Assembly (NCBI GenBank): GCA_047967505.1
Contig: CM106539.1
From: Dipteris shenzhenensis
Taxonomy: Eukaryota; Polypodiophyta; Polypodiopsida; Gleicheniales
DNA: 64,000 nt
Reading direction: 5' to 3' (one strand)
The notes below the pieces were generated by a model. It was not told the DNA's origin. It was given only the letters and a program-made list of their open reading frames with translations, and searched no databases. This document shows positions 9,621 through 22,790 of this stretch, piece after piece; within the stretch, counting starts at the first letter, position 1; every line of letters starts with the position of its first letter. The position numbers and the translations under genes were made by a program.

Positions 9621-12249
9621 GACAATGCCAGTAGTCTAAATCTTGTTCTTACAATAGCCTTAGGAGTATTAGTTAAATGTGAAAAGGTATTGACACTTGA
9701 CATGGCATCTTGAGGCTTGTAGTAAGTAGATACAATGACTATGCAAATACAATACACACAATTCCATCATGAGAGCATTTAAACCACTGGGTATATCTCT
9801 CCTACTCTTTATATCTTAGTATATGCATGCAAGATTAAAGTGAAAATTGACCAAGAGTGTTATTTTTATGTCACTTGATTTGGACATCTCAAACTTGAGG
9901 AAAGGTATCCATAAGACCTTTTATCATTGCATCTATTTTAATCCCTAGTATGAGTTTTATTAGGTGCAATAAATGAGAAAGCTTCAAAATTGCATATATC
10001 GCAAGAGGTTTAGTATAAAATCAACTAAACAAGCATGCATGTCAATGTTGCCATGGAATAAAGTTAAAAAAACAAGACATTCTCCGAAAAAACACTGATA
10101 CAAGTATAACTATGTTGCGTGTTGCTTGGATAATCCACTTGAGGGAACTACTGCTCAAATATGCATACATTCCTAGCTGTATGGCCTTCTTTCACTCTAC
10201 ATGCAACCTTGGATAAAGCAAGTGAGTAGTCCCATACATACCCACATCAATTTTGAGGAATTGTTTCCTTTAACAAGATTATGGAATGAAATGATTCCCA
10301 CCCAAATACGGTTTTACAATTGGAAGTCACTTCCATCCATAATGCTATCACTTCATGAAATCCTCATAGTTATTTATTTTTTGGGGAGTTTATTTAGCCA
10401 TAGCATTGTAGGGCCATGTGATGTATAGATCCATCCAAGATTGGGTTATCATACAAGGTTCATCTTGTATAATCTTTGCTACAATACTCTAGTCACAAAA
10501 AAACTTAGAGCTTTTAGATAATTGGCTATTTCCATGGGTAAGGTGCCATAGAAAAATGAAAACTTTGCATCATAAAGGGATGACTATTTTATTTAGTCCT
10601 AACTTTGATAACTCAAATCCATAGGCTGAAAGATAGTGAAGAGCTAATCAAAGGTAGCCCTAGAGCAATGGAGTGCATAATAGGAAGCAACAAAGTGTTC
10701 AACGAGGACAATTGGAGCAAGCTGGAAGATTAATGCTGGTAATAGAATGAGATCAAAGGGTAGAGTGCCAAAGCTTGTCAACTATTTAGAGAGTTGTGCT
10801 ACTATAAATACAAGGGCAATATTAAGGAATAAATTTGCTATTGAATCTGCAGGCCAAAGGGGGCATTGTTTCTTGCTTAAAGGAAGTCTCTATTCCTAAG
10901 GTAGTCAATTGCATTGTAGTAAACCTACACATTGTTGGTGAATCTGTGGCAGATGTAGGCATCAGTGCCCTAGCGTATCTCCTCTATTGTATAATATAGC
11001 TTAGCCATGCTTAATTAGTGAGCAAAGTAATGGAAGAATCAAATAGATGTAGGAATTAAGAATACAAATGTGGGTTGGATAGGTGTGGGTCACTATGTAT
11101 AAAACCTATATATCACATGCGTTCAAGGCCTATTTGTAAAACCCCATTATCTCTATAAATTTATCATGAATAAAATACACACTTTTTCTATTCAATCTGT
11201 GAATACCCTCTTTATATGATACCTTTCTATATGTGAAAAGTGTGTCAAGAAGGGATTTAAAACAATCCTCCTATCAAAGTCACGTGCTATACGTACATAT
11301 TTATGAGTGACTCTGAATATACTTTCCATCTACCTATTTCCAAAGGCCCTTAATCTCAACAAATTATAACATGTGTATAATTTACACAGGTAGGTAATGG
11401 AAAAGGCCTTTAATTTGTGAAACTAGAAAATGTAATTGATTAAGGTGGAGTACCCTAATTAAGTTAAGGTCAAAGCGATGGCTTAAAAGTTTCATGCTAA
11501 CGAGGACTTGAACATAGTAAGTCCATTATCCACCAATGTGGTCTTGACACTAGACTACATAGAATGTTCTTTCCAAAACACCCACACCCACACCGTACCC
11601 ACACCCATGGCCAAATAAAATGTAGGTAGCAAACTCAAGTGGACCCAAAGTGTCTCGACTGCCACTATTGCTCCTGTTACATGAAAATGTTATGAAAGAA
11701 GTAGAGTAAAAGGGTTTTAAGTTCTTACCCTCACAAATAAGAGGGGAGGGGACACTCCACACAAAGGACCTTGCCTATCAACTCCTTCCCTCCTTTTATG
11801 AAATCTTTTCATTGGGTGGACCCTTATCTTTTTCAAGACGTTATGTACAAATCTCATTTAGTGTTCAATTGTAGACGAGGAGTTTTTAGACAGTTTAATT
11901 ATTTGCTCATGAGCACACATAGGAAGAAGCATAGGCAGAGGAGGGGGGAGCAGGGCTATTCTCTGTTAGCACTAAACTGAATTTTTCACGGTGCTCAAAT
12001 GTTTGTTAATGATATTCGAGTTGTCATCGGTAAGGGACATCGTTTACTGAGAAAAGGGCAATTTTGCACACAATTTGCGAATTGCTCATGCTGATTGCAT
12101 GGGGAAGAAGTAATATAATTCTAGGCTAGTTACGCTAGCCGATGCAAATAAGCATTTACTATATAGAAATATCAAGTAGATATGAACATATGGTTAACCA
12201 AGAAAATGGAACAAATTAGAGAATAATAATTGGAATCCTATGTTGGATT
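9621..12249. other. Unassigned AT-rich region
   Basis: 2.6 kb without a supported gene. Open frames are at most about 75 codons and show no motif. 11572-11610 holds an imperfect ACCCAC microsatellite. The flanking integrases suggest old LTR-retrotransposon debris, but neither LTR boundaries nor pol motifs could be made out. Confidence 0.4.
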
Positions 12250-13587
12250 ATTCATGCAATGATGGATACCTCTTTTATCAAAAGAAATTATGCGTTAGTT
12301 GACCCTTTAGACAAATTATTATGGAGGAAATGCACCAACCACCACATATGGGACATAGGGGAGTGATTGCCACTTTACAAGTGATAGTAAGAGAATTTCA
12401 TTGGCCTACTATAAGAAAGATGTGGCTAAGTTTGTAGCCGAATGCATCACTTGCCAGAAGATCAAGAGTTACAAAGGAAAGACCCCAAGATTGCTAATAC
12501 CTTTGCCTATTCCTACACAACCTTGGGAACAAATATCCATGGATTTCATAATACGTTTTCCTACTACAGCAAATCAAAATGATATGATTTGGATGATAGT
12601 CGATCACTTTAGTAAGCAAGCTTATTTATCCCATGCAAGAAGACTTTAACAGCTCAACAAGCTACACATTTATTAATCAATCATATCTTTATTCATCATG
12701 GCTTGCCAAAGATTATAGTGTCTGATCGAGATTCGAAGTTTTGCAGTAAGTTCTGGACTGCATTATTTCATAATCTAGGCACTAAGTTGGATTTCTCATC
12801 TGCTTTTCATCCAGAATCGAATGGACAAACTGAAGTTACAAACAGTACTATTCTAGATATGATAAGAGCTTATGCGCAAAGTCAACCAAAGACTTGGGAC
12901 AAATACATTCATCTCTTACAGTTTGCTTATAATAATACTCCTCATTTTGCAACTGGAAGAGCACCCTTTGAGATTATCTATGGGAAGGTTTTACCTATTC
13001 CTATCACACAATTGACCCATAGAGTAGAGGCAGCAGATGCATTTACCCATGACTATCAAAATATTCTCAAAGAGGTTTGAGAAGGCATTGCAATCGTGCA
13101 AGAGAAGTACACAAAACAAGCTAATAAGAAACAGAAACACATTCTTTTTAAAGAAGGTGATTATGTACTTCTTCGGATTGAGAAAAGAAGATTGAAGAGT
13201 GTTGAGAAATGGCCAGTAATCAAAATGTCCCCACGTTTTTATGGACCATTCAAGGTGATTCAAAGAATCAATGATCTAGCTTATAGGCTTGAATTACCTG
13301 ATAATTGGAAAATACATAATGCTTTCCATATCAGCCTTTTAAAGCCCTTCAAAGGACCTTTAACAATTCATCATGAAGAGGCTCCATTGATTGTTGATGA
13401 AGAAGAAATTCTAGAACCTGAATGCATTATTGATCATCAACAAACCTTGACCCGAAAAGAAAATGTCTATACTAAATATTTGCTCAAATTTAAGAATCAT
13501 CCAAGAGATGATGCTCAGTGGATGCTTGAGCAGTTCTTTCAAACTTTTCCAGACCTCCTTAGTTTCTATAATCAAACACGCAACTGA
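12250..13587 (+). pseudogene. Ty3/gypsy integrase with chromodomain-like C-terminus
   Basis: Plus-strand integrase, N- to C-terminus: DGYLFYQKK, zinc finger HMGH...CITC, PWEQISMDFI and IVDHFSKQAY (first D region), VSDRDSKF (second D), FHPESNGQTEVTN (catalytic E), YNNTPHFATGRAPFEI, the GPY/F-like block FYGPFKVIQ, NAFHISLLKPF, and a C-terminal segment (ECIIDH...YLLKFKNHPRDDAQWM) resembling the chromodomain of chromoviruses. Lesions are few: TGA near 12288 and TGA 13078-13080, both where CGA fits, and frame changes near 12400 and 12650. The frame ends 27 bases before a polypurine tract and LTR start. It is much better preserved than the RT piece downstream. Confidence 0.88.
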
Positions 13588-13602
13588 GGTCAATTGCAAT
13601 CC

Positions 13603-13614
13603 AAGCAAGAGGGA
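13603..13614 (+). promoter_or_regulatory. Polypurine tract of the chromovirus-type element
   Basis: AAGCAAGAGGGA directly precedes TGTTACG, the apparent LTR start, just downstream of the integrase stop. This is the expected place for the plus-strand primer of reverse transcription. Confidence 0.7.
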
Positions 13615-14240
13615 TGTTACGAAAATTATATTTCTGATATATCTTGCTTTGGGCATTATTATTTTTAGTCAAGTGTGACTATGGCAAAGTACTCCATAGG
13701 AGCACACTGGACGCCGCGGGGGTCCTAGTGGATACTTTGTATGGTTAGTTGGGGATGCCTGACTAGCTTGTGTTTTGCCATGCTAGATGGTCGATATTGT
13801 GGACGATTCCATGTTAATACTGATGTCGCTAGTGTTATTGGTGTTGTGCTTGATTATTGTGCTTTGAGCGCGGTTATGTTGGGATCGGTTGATTCGATGA
13901 TTCGTTCAATTGATGGAACTCATAGCGAGGATTGGAGTTAGTGCGGGGGTACCGATCGAGGTGTCGCACAGCGCATTATATATGGCCTTGGGCCAATTTT
14001 GTATTTGCTTTATTATTGCAAGTTTGAGAAATATATATTTTGTAATGGACATAATTCATTTTTGGGCCCTAAGATGGCTATGTATAGCAAATCCCTCATT
14101 TTGGAAGAGAGGGATAATTTTGGCTCCTTGGTGCTTTTATGAAATATCATAAATACTCTAGATGAGGAAGCATGAGCCACTCATCTAGGGGGGGGAGATC
14201 GTACCCAGTCTACTGTCGTTTTCATGGTGTGATTGTGTTC
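13615..14240 (+). mobile_element. LTR (3' LTR of the upstream integrase), end approximate
   Basis: Starts TGTTACGAAAATTAT immediately after the polypurine tract. The roughly 600 bp that follow are non-coding and contain a G-run near 14190. No matching second LTR was found, so the right end is a guess, set before the protease-like sequence near 14300. It may be shared with the degraded pol that follows. Confidence 0.55.
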
Positions 14241-14299
14241 TTCTTCTCCAATTGATTAAGTGGTGAATTTGTGTGAAAAGAATCACCTTTTGGTTTCAA

Positions 14300-16310
14300 G
14301 AAGACTTGGATTTTCAAAGTATGCATCTCGACAAAATAGATGCTCTTCTTGGACGAGAATGGTTATATAGACCTGGGTAGATTCTTCTAGAGCCAAGGGA
14401 AACATTATGACCTAATTCTCTACTTATTTGTTCGATGGAATTGGAACTTCTTCCACACCAATAAGAATGCAAGGTAGATATATGTGAACTTACTTTTGTG
14501 GATGATTATATTTCTTCTACATATGAAGTAAGTAAACTTTTCTTTGATGTTGTTGAAACACATAAAGCATCTTTTAATGATTTAATCATTGAATCTAAAT
14601 ATGTTTTTTTGTCTAATTTGCCTGATGGTTTATCCCCTAGGAGACAAGTACATCATAAAATAGATATTTTTTTAAATCCACCCATCTTTATAAACCCTAG
14701 TGTAGCCTTAGTCAAATGGAAGAAAGTGAATTAGAAATATAGTTAAGTAAATATCTTAGAAAGGTCCAAATTCGACAAGTAGCTCACCTTGGTCTTCACC
14801 AATAGTAATGGTAAAGAAAAAGAATGTACTATGCATTTATGGGATAGATTACTAAGATCTAAATTATAATAAAAAATAATTATCTTATGCCTCACACTAA
14901 TGGCTCTTTGATCAATTACAAGGGATAAATATTTTACTAAAACACATTAAGATCAAGATATCACTAAGTACAAATTAGAGAAGGATGTCCATAAGACATA
15001 AGAGTAATGCCATTTGCTTCAACCAATGCTCCAAAAACTTTTTTGACACTTACATATAGTTCTTGAGGCCATATTTAGTATTCTTAGATGATATCCTTAT
15101 CTATAATGAAATGAGGAAACAACATATGGACTATTTAAGAAAAGTATTCCAATTGCTTTAGCTAAAGAATCCAAGTGTGAATGCATTGCAAAAGAATGGA
15201 GATACTTATATCCAAGAAGGGATTCATATGGATTCTAAAAAGGTAAGTGCCATATTGGAATGGCCACATCCTACAAATCTAAAGGAGCTATATATATTGT
15301 TATGTTTGGCTAGATTTTATAAGAGATACATCCAAGACTATGCTAAAATTATAGTCTCTATGAAAAAACAACTTAAGGGTAAGGGCATGGGATGAAACTT
15401 GAAAAGAGATTCTGGAGAAATAAAAAGTATTTCTAGTCACAGCTCGTGTCTTAAAGGTAGTAGATCCAATGAGCCATTCTTGGTTAAAGCAGACGCCATT
15501 GATTTTATTGTTGGGATGGTACTTTTACAAGCCAATCAAACATTAGATTTTGAAAGCAAAATGTTATAATGCACTCAATGGAATTACTCATCCTATGAGA
15601 ATGAACTATATTTACACTTTAAGAAAATGGAGGAACTATTTGTATGGTGCAAAGTTTGAGATCACTTTTTAATAAGAAAAGTATGAAATGGATCTGCACC
15701 AGATTTGCAATTAGCCAAAGCTTAAAACAAGAGAAGCTAGATGGGATAAATAATGCAAGAGTTTGGAATCAAAGTGACGTATCAAAATGAGAAATTTAAT
15801 GTGGTAGCAGATTCCCTAAGACAAATTGTTAATGCCAATTGTCAATCCCACAATGATTTCCTAGAGTCCTTAAAATGAAATTTTGAGTTTGATTCTCACT
15901 TTTTTGAACTATGGAATGCAATTATGAGGAGTGTTCCAATAGATTGAGGAGTCACATGGAAATGGTGACACATCATAGGTTGGTGTGATAAAGGGATTAA
16001 GTGGAAAAAATGCAATATTGAAGATGGCTATCTAATCTACAAGGTACAGTATGTGTCCTAGATAATAATGGCATTAGCCACCATTGTATTCATTTTTAGT
16101 GTATGATAGTCCTAGTGCTAGACACTCAAGAATACAATAGATGTATGTACTTGCAAAAGGACAATGCTTTGTCCCGAAATAGATAAGGATGTCCAAGATT
16201 ATGTATTGAAGATACAAAATTTCCATGTTAATAAGCTCAACATCTTAAGGTAGATGGTCTCCTACATCCCTTAGAGATCCATCTATTCCATGGAAGAGGA
16301 GAGCAAGATG
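14300..16310 (+). pseudogene. Degraded Ty3/gypsy protease-RT-RNase H-integrase N-terminus
   Basis: In order on the plus strand with many frame changes: MHLDKIDALLGREWL (protease C-terminal motif), LPDGLSPRRQVHHKID (start of RT), LDDILIYNEMRKQHMDYL near 15085-15150 (RT active-site region, Y of YxDD region altered), EGIHMDSKKVSAILEWP and LCLARFYKRYI (thumb/connection), FLVKADAIDFIVGMVL (RNase H), FNVVADSL near 15805, and DGLLHPLEIH near 16240 (after the integrase zinc finger). Decay is far beyond that of the integrase at 12250-13587, so this is an older copy or a different element. Gag and the 5' part are missing. Confidence 0.75.
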
Positions 16311-17882
16311 GCAATGAAGGGGATAAGGCTGAGCATAGTTTAACCGAGATTTTAGTGAGGGACTTCAATTAAGTTCTAGGAGGGATAGACTACTTAATTG
16401 ATTTTTCAAGAAAAGAGCCAGTATGTCCCCATCAAAATAATGGCATCTCCTTGCAAAGCAGATGGACTAAGAAATAGCATGGCTAACATTTCAAAGGTAA
16501 GGACACCAGAACTCTAAGCCACTAAAGAATAAGTAGAGTTAAGCAGGTACAAAGGGGGTCCCATTGGTAAAAGTGAAATAACCAATTTTGGAAAAACATA
16601 CAAAAGGACTCAATCATCTATCAAGAAGGCAAGAACAAAGGGAGTTAAAGAATTAAGTGTATCAGGGAAACAAAAGAGGAAGGGAGAAAGCTAGTAATGT
16701 AATCCATCTCAAAAATAGAAGAGCTAGGCACAAGAGAGGCCCCTATGGGAGAAATTTACAAGAGTAGAGCTCCATGCTTCCATGGAATAGACTCCCAAAT
16801 GTCCTTATGGTTCACTAGGTTAGAGCAAGGGCAACAACTAGGGGGAAAGGAACACGAGATGAGCTAAGAGGAGAGTGACACTGAGAGAGGAACAAAGCAA
16901 GGGAAATGCAAGCACAACACAAGCAGACTAAAGAGAAAGCCCATGGGCACTAGAACCCAAAACGCACATCTAGGCCACAAAGAAATCCAACTAGATGAAC
17001 AACTAGATGCAACAACATAAGTATCTATAAATTGCATGGGTCAACGGAGACACAATGGTTATTAAAGGTGCCATTTGCAAAGTTCTCTCAAACCAAACAT
17101 GTAGTTGTAGGATGGCTCTAGGGTTTGGAGTTCAAGGATGCACTATACCATGTTTTTCCACCAAGTGTCATACATGGGGACGGGTAGCTTCAAAATAGTT
17201 GCCCAAGTCCTCAAATTAATTGCCCAGGTCTTCAAAATAGTTGCCCAGTTAGGATAGCAATTCTTAGCACTTGTTCAGGACCAACAGCTTGGGTGCTTGG
17301 GCCTACTACAAGAAGATTTTAGATGGCATAGCATAATGAATACCTCAAATAGTCATAATTGGATAAGACAAGTGCCATTTGCAAAGAGTGGGAAAAGCAA
17401 CAGCAAATATGGGGTGACAAGATGCCGACAAAAAAAAAGGAAGTGGCACCATGCCTTGGAGTTGGATGGGGCCAAGCAATTTGTAAAAATGGAGAGTAGG
17501 GGGAGTGGTAGGAGAAATAGGGTTGGCCCTCCCTTCAAAAGGTGCTATGTATAAAAGGACAAAAGTTTGATTTTTGGTCTTTAGTTGTACATGTGCAAGT
17601 TTGAGGAATAAAAGCTCTCTCTTTTCCAAGAGTTTTGTTTATGTTCTTCTTGCTCTTGCCTTTGTGGATGCCTCTCACCCCCTCTTCCCTCTCTTGCTTC
17701 ATGCTTCCCACTCCCCTTCCGTCTTCTTCTCTCGCTCTCACTCATCTATCCCCTCCTCTTGAGGATTCACATTGCTATAACTCCAGAATTAGTGTGACAC
17801 TCTTGGACCATATGTGCTTTCATTGCTCCCACAAGAAATAGCTTGGAGGTGCCTATGAGCTAGGACACCTTCCTCTCCACTC
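16311..17882. other. Unassigned region leading into a copia LTR
   Basis: No supported gene. 16311-17280 is purine-rich and littered with stops in all frames. 17540-17760 has pyrimidine runs typical of LTR U3/R sequence, and the copia LTR whose end is at about 17987 must begin somewhere here. Its TG start could not be fixed because no second LTR is visible. Confidence 0.35.
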
Positions 17883-17890
17883 TATATAAG
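17883..17890 (+). promoter_or_regulatory. TATA box of a copia LTR
   Basis: TATATAAG lies about 100 bp before the LTR end and primer site, the usual arrangement of a plant LTR promoter. It would drive the gag remnant at 18937. Confidence 0.55.
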
Positions 17891-17989
17891 GGAGGTTCTC
17901 CCTTCATTTCAATAGACATGCTTTTGGCTTCACTTGTGCTCTTCCTTTGTGTCATCATGAACTTCTTCTATCCCACCCATCTCTTCATT

Positions 17990-18001
17990 TGGTATCAAAG
18001 C
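17990..18001 (+). other. Primer-binding site, tRNA-iMet type
   Basis: TGGTATCAAAGC follows a CA that would end the 5' LTR (about 17987) after two bases. It differs by one base from TGGTATCAGAGC, the common plant primer site complementary to initiator tRNA-Met and present intact in the copia at 47271-47282. Confidence 0.75.
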
Positions 18002-18936
18002 TTATAGGTTCTAGAGAATCCACCTTGAAAATGCCACCTCATCATTTTCTCCACCACCTCCATTTTTGAAGCTCCCTCTTCCTTTCTCTTCAGATTTTGC
18101 TAAGCTCCGTTCTCCTCATATATTGTGCCATTTGCCAAACCCTCTGAACTGAAGTTTCCTTCCCCTAGGACACATCTCTGGCTCAAAGCATTCCCCGACA
18201 TATTGTCTCTGCTGTGCGTACTGACACTCTCTATTGTCTGCAACTGTTAGCAAAATTCTGCCTCTACAATACAAATGATGACCTGCCCTTCAAGCACAAG
18301 TTAGGCAATGCTAAGAGCTTGCTCCTGGTGAAATATGAGCCCATTTGGTCTAGTGGTTGATGAACATTTAGCAAAAGACCAGTCAGCATTAGCGTGACTC
18401 TAACGGGCAACATGACGTAATTTTTAACCCCTCCTCTATTGCGCTTATTATCTGATATAGGGACTTCATTCCAGCTCACAAAGCCCCAAATTTGAAGTTA
18501 TGTGGAGTGAGATATCAAGCCTCCAATTTGCTCTATTTTTTGCAAGCATTTTTGATAGTTCTTGAAGTTTGATGCTAAAGTAAATGCTAAAGTTGATGCT
18601 TGAGGTATGAAGTGGTGCTAAACTATAGTTTAGACAATGCTCTTTCAATTTGAAGTTTAGTTGGCATTGATATCTTGTCAAAATGCCAAGTTCTCAATGC
18701 TCTTCCAATGCTAAACACTTGAAGAAGACTACAAGAAGGACAAAGTACAAGGTAAAGAAGACCCCAGCTAAGAAGATTTGGGAGAAGCCAACTAGGTATA
18801 CTTATGCTAAACAACTAGGCTTTTCTGAGTTTCTCTCTAGCAATCACATTTATATGGTGAGGGAAATTTCTTTGTTCAGCAATATTAGTCATTTTGTAAG
18901 AGAGTAGACACTGCCTAATAAAGGTAAGACCCTCTC
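18002..18936. other. Leader between primer site and gag
   Basis: About 930 bp without supported coding. 18480-18700 contains several short repeats of AAGTTTGATGCTAAAG type. This is long for a copia leader and may include inserted DNA. Confidence 0.35.
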
Positions 18937-19777
18937 ATGGCTACCTTTAAGATAGGCAAGCTCAATGGCCAAGGTTTTCACACTTGGCAAATGAAAATCA
19001 AATTTGTGCTTATGAAAGGGAATTTGTGGGACTTGGTCAAGTCCGGGAATCAATCATACCAAAAGTAAAGGGAAGGCAAGTGACTCTTCTTCAACTACAC
19101 CTTCAGATGCTAAAAGGATAGAGAAAGCTTATGCAATAATTGCATTAGGTTTGGGTGATGATTATGTGCATCATATTTTAGATTTGGAATCCCCTTTTGA
19201 GGCCTGGCATAAGTTAGATTTGAATTTGGTGCTAGCTCTCATACTTCTAAGCTAAATTTGAAAATTAAGTTGTTTGAACTTAAGATGGATGGAGACAATG
19301 TTGCAGCTCATGTTAATACTTTGAGGAGTCTTATGACACAAGTGGCCTCAATTAACTCTCTAGTTACTGAAGATGATTCTTTGGCTGTGCTCTTGAAGAG
19401 TATGCCTCAAGACTATGATTATGTTGTGACTACTTTGAAGAATCTTCCCAACCCACACTGGAGGGCAACATCAGTGCTTTACAAGAGGAGGAGAGAAATA
19501 ACATTTCAAGAATGGGTAAAGTGCACACAGAAGCACTTGCAATAAAGTTTTTTCATCAAAGAGCAAGTACAAGGCATGCAAGCATTGTGGAAAGACCAAT
19601 CATCTTGAAAAAGATTGCTACAGGATACATCCTTGCACTTATTGTGGTAAGAATAATCATTCAAAGAAGTTTTGCAATGAGAAGAAGAAAAACATGACAA
19701 ATCTGGTTGAAGAGAGAACTCCATCAACAAATGAAGAATCAAACTTTGTGGTAGAAGATAAAGACTATGCTTTTTGA
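18937..19777 (+). pseudogene. Ty1/copia Gag with two zinc knuckles, no pol
   Basis: The start MATFKIGKLNGQGFHTWQM is typical of plant copia Gag (UBN2/DUF4219-like). It continues through FVLMKGNLWDLVKSG, a stop in the linker, LKIKLFELKMDGDNVAAH, and DSLAVLLKSMPQDYDYVVTTL. Two CCHC knuckles follow: CKHCGKTNHLEKDC from 19577 and CTYCGKNNHSKKFC from 19634. The frame ends at TGA 19775-19777 without a protease. Frame changes occur near 19070, 19210 and 19545. Two closely spaced knuckles are unusual for copia Gag, which normally has one. No protease, integrase or RT follows, so this is a gag-only remnant or non-autonomous element. Confidence 0.75.
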
Positions 19778-22586
19778 GCACTTTGTCTTTTGAAATTTTA
19801 TATATGATCACTTGGTCAATTTTGAGGTTCTCTGCTTGGAGTAGTACTCCAAAAAGAATGTTATGTGTTTTGTCTTTTGTAAATAACCTCTGGTTACCAT
19901 ATGATGTAGGCCATGTGATATGCATTTGGTCTATCCCATTTTTGTTAACCTTGACCCTTGGTCACCTTTGCTAGCATGAGATCCTAGCCATAGATTTATC
20001 CTTGACCACCATGAGATGGCATGAGAAACTATGTGACTAGATGTATCCTTGACATAGCAAGAGGCAAACCATCTTGGGATAAATGTGATCAAGGGCTTGC
20101 ATGTGAGTCACCACCAAACTACACATTATTCACACCGTTGTCAGGAGTTTAAGGTATGATTTTGCTTGCACATGTTTCTTCCATTATCTCCCATTGCCAA
20201 GTGCTTGGTTTTGGTATCTTGAGTGAGGAATGAGCTGCGAAAAAGAAGAAAGTTATAGAGAAGAAGGTAGGAAGGAAACTCGAGTTCATTTGTGATGCTT
20301 TTTGAGATTTCAAGGTTTGAAAATCTAGGATAGAGTAGAAGGAATCCTTGCTAAAACTTGTATGTAGCCCATCCCTCAGAAAAAGCTAATATGTGATAAT
20401 TGGGTGGAAGTTTCAAGTTATTGGGAATGACAAGCAGTCAATTTTTGGAAGAAAACACTCCATTATGCTCGAGTTGCTTGTTTTTTGTTTTTTTTAAAAA
20501 AAGTAGGTAGAGTCTTGGTAGAGTTGTTTGAAAGTTAGTCCCCATGCAGTCCAAACACTACACAGGAACTCCACAAGCTTAGAAAACTCCAAAAGTTCCA
20601 TCATCCAACTAGTCTAGGAGAGACATGTTGCATTAACCTTAATGTAGTGTATGCCACAATATAATGCGGTGCATGGCAGATCACAGATGTGTTGCATTAA
20701 CTATGGACCACACGGCATTAGCTTTGACTATGCTTCATTTACAACTGGCACTCTGACATCCATTGACAACGTGACAACTGACAATATCTACAAGCTAGCA
20801 TAATTAATGCACCAAATCTTGTCCAAAATAGGGATCAAACCCTAACCCAATGAACTACGTGTTAATATCCCAATGCATGGTGTGTTAATATACCAACGAA
20901 CGGTTAGTGCATGTTGGGATAATAACCCAGTGCACGTTGAGTTAACTGGTCAATGGGGTAGTGTGGTACAAATCTGATCATTAAGGGATCCTATATGCTT
21001 TGTATCTCCACCAACCACCCATAATTATTGAATTGACCCTACCAAATTGACACAGAGATGGGGGTGTGCATGAAATTAACACATGGAAAAAACCCTAAAA
21101 GACGATTAAACTAAATCTCATTAAGCATTTTGGGAATCTAGACCACTTCTAAAGCTCATTGAAGAGTCCAACTGAGCCTCCAAACTACCAAAATTAGCAA
21201 CCCATTGCAATAGCAGTAACCCAACACATGTTGCATTGCAACACAGTGCATGTTAGGTTGATAACCTAGTGCACATTGAGTTAATAACCTAGCACACATT
21301 GGGTTAGCCAATTGACTGGTAGAGGGATCTATTAACCTAACCAAGGTGTCCAACTAAGGGACCACTCACCTTGACCCACCTACATGCATTTGAGGTCTGG
21401 GAGATTCCTAGGAGATGAACTAAAGGACAACGCTTCCAACAATGTTATATCTAATCAAGTATCACCTTTTTCCTGAGCCAAGTCTAAGATCATACTTTGT
21501 GCATGGTCCCTCACAAGCTGACATCTCAGCTCAAAGGACTCAATGAGAATTGATGGAGAAATAGGTGAAGACCCAAATCCCGATGCCTTGATGGCTCCTA
21601 ACTCTAATTCAATCAGACCCCATTCCCCCACACCACTCAGAGAATCAATCTCCAATATTATGGGGAGGTTTGGTTGGTCTGACCCTGATATGGTAAACAC
21701 ATTTGCAAGGAAAGATAGAGTTCTTGAGGAGCCACAGGGCCCTCCAACATCATCTGTACCAGGAAGCATGCGCAGTATTCCTATTCCCACCACATCGGTG
21801 AATCCTATGTGACTGCATGTCTACTATGAGGAGAGCCATCCTCCAGTGGAACCTTTAAGCCAAAGATACCTAGCTTTCAGATGTCAAGTCCTACGGCACA
21901 AAGGAATGAGCAAAGAGACTTTGGGTGAACAAACTACCACAAACAATGGCTCCTCTCCCCCCTTTGTACCCAACTTGGGTAGGTGGCCCAGAAGACACTC
22001 CCTACCCTACGGTTGTACCCTATAGACCGATGCCCAACTTGAGTGTGCCTATGCCTAGGCCATGAATAGTAAGGCTAGTAAGGCTAAGCCCACCATCGCA
22101 AATGCCAATCCTAGGGTCAAGTGGACTAGGAACCATCAATCCCATGTTTGTATAGCCAATGACTTTTTATAATCCACCTCTAGTGCTTCCTAACTATGGT
22201 ACCATGCCCCCCTCCAATAAATCCTCTTGCATCACAAATGGTCCTCATTGATGAAACCATGAGGATTCTAGTGCAAGCACTAGGAAGGGGGGCAGTGCCA
22301 CCAACCTTCACTTGAAGGGATACCAACTCCTCAAGGAGTAAACCAATCACAGTCTCTAAACTTATTACTAAATTCCTAGGTGAAGGAGATCTCGACCACT
22401 GTTCTGTAGGTCGGTGAAAAGTTATCCCAAAAATTACATCGTATGCCTATGCGCAGAGATATTGGGAGTGACAAAATCATTCGTATTGCCTGTAGATGCA
22501 TAAGATTTGCCCTTGTGAGGCAGAAGTTGTGTCTTTTTGTAGTGACATAATATTTTGCAATGTTCTATAATGGTGTCTGATGCTCT
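19778..22586. other. Unassigned region with low-order repeats
   Basis: No gene is supported. A plus-strand open frame of 89 codons (21543-21812), proline- and serine-rich (SIRPHSPTPLRES, PIPTTSVNP), may be the start of a Ty3 gag but has no diagnostic motif. Degenerate repeats occupy 20860-21320. Confidence 0.3.
20860..21320. repeat. Dispersed degenerate repeats of a ~25-bp word
   Basis: Variants of ATAACCTAGTGCACATTGAGTTA recur at about 20855-20950 and again at 21225-21305, with linked words CAATGCATG and GTTAATA. Roughly eight imperfect copies form two clusters. They are too irregular and too variable in spacing for a CRISPR-like or satellite array. Confidence 0.5.
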
Positions 22587-22790
22587 TTCATAGATTGTCA
22601 CTGAAAAGCTTGACAAGAACAACTTCCAAGAATGGAAGTTTAGAATGACAATTTTACTTAAGGGAAAAGGCTATTGGGAGTTCATTACTAGAGCTGAACA
22701 AGGACCAGTTATTCCTAATGTTCCCAATCAACAGGAGTTGCAGGAATTTAAAGGTTGGCATGAGATCTTATTGTTGTTTGCAACCAATCA
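22587..22790 (+). pseudogene. Copia Gag N-terminal fragment
   Basis: Reads VTEKLDKNNFQEWKFRMTI, LLKGKGYWEFI and NVPNQQELQEFKGWHE, the opening of a plant copia Gag. It is cut off after about 65 codons where a short duplicated segment begins, so it is a truncated fragment distinct from the gag at 18937. Confidence 0.65.
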
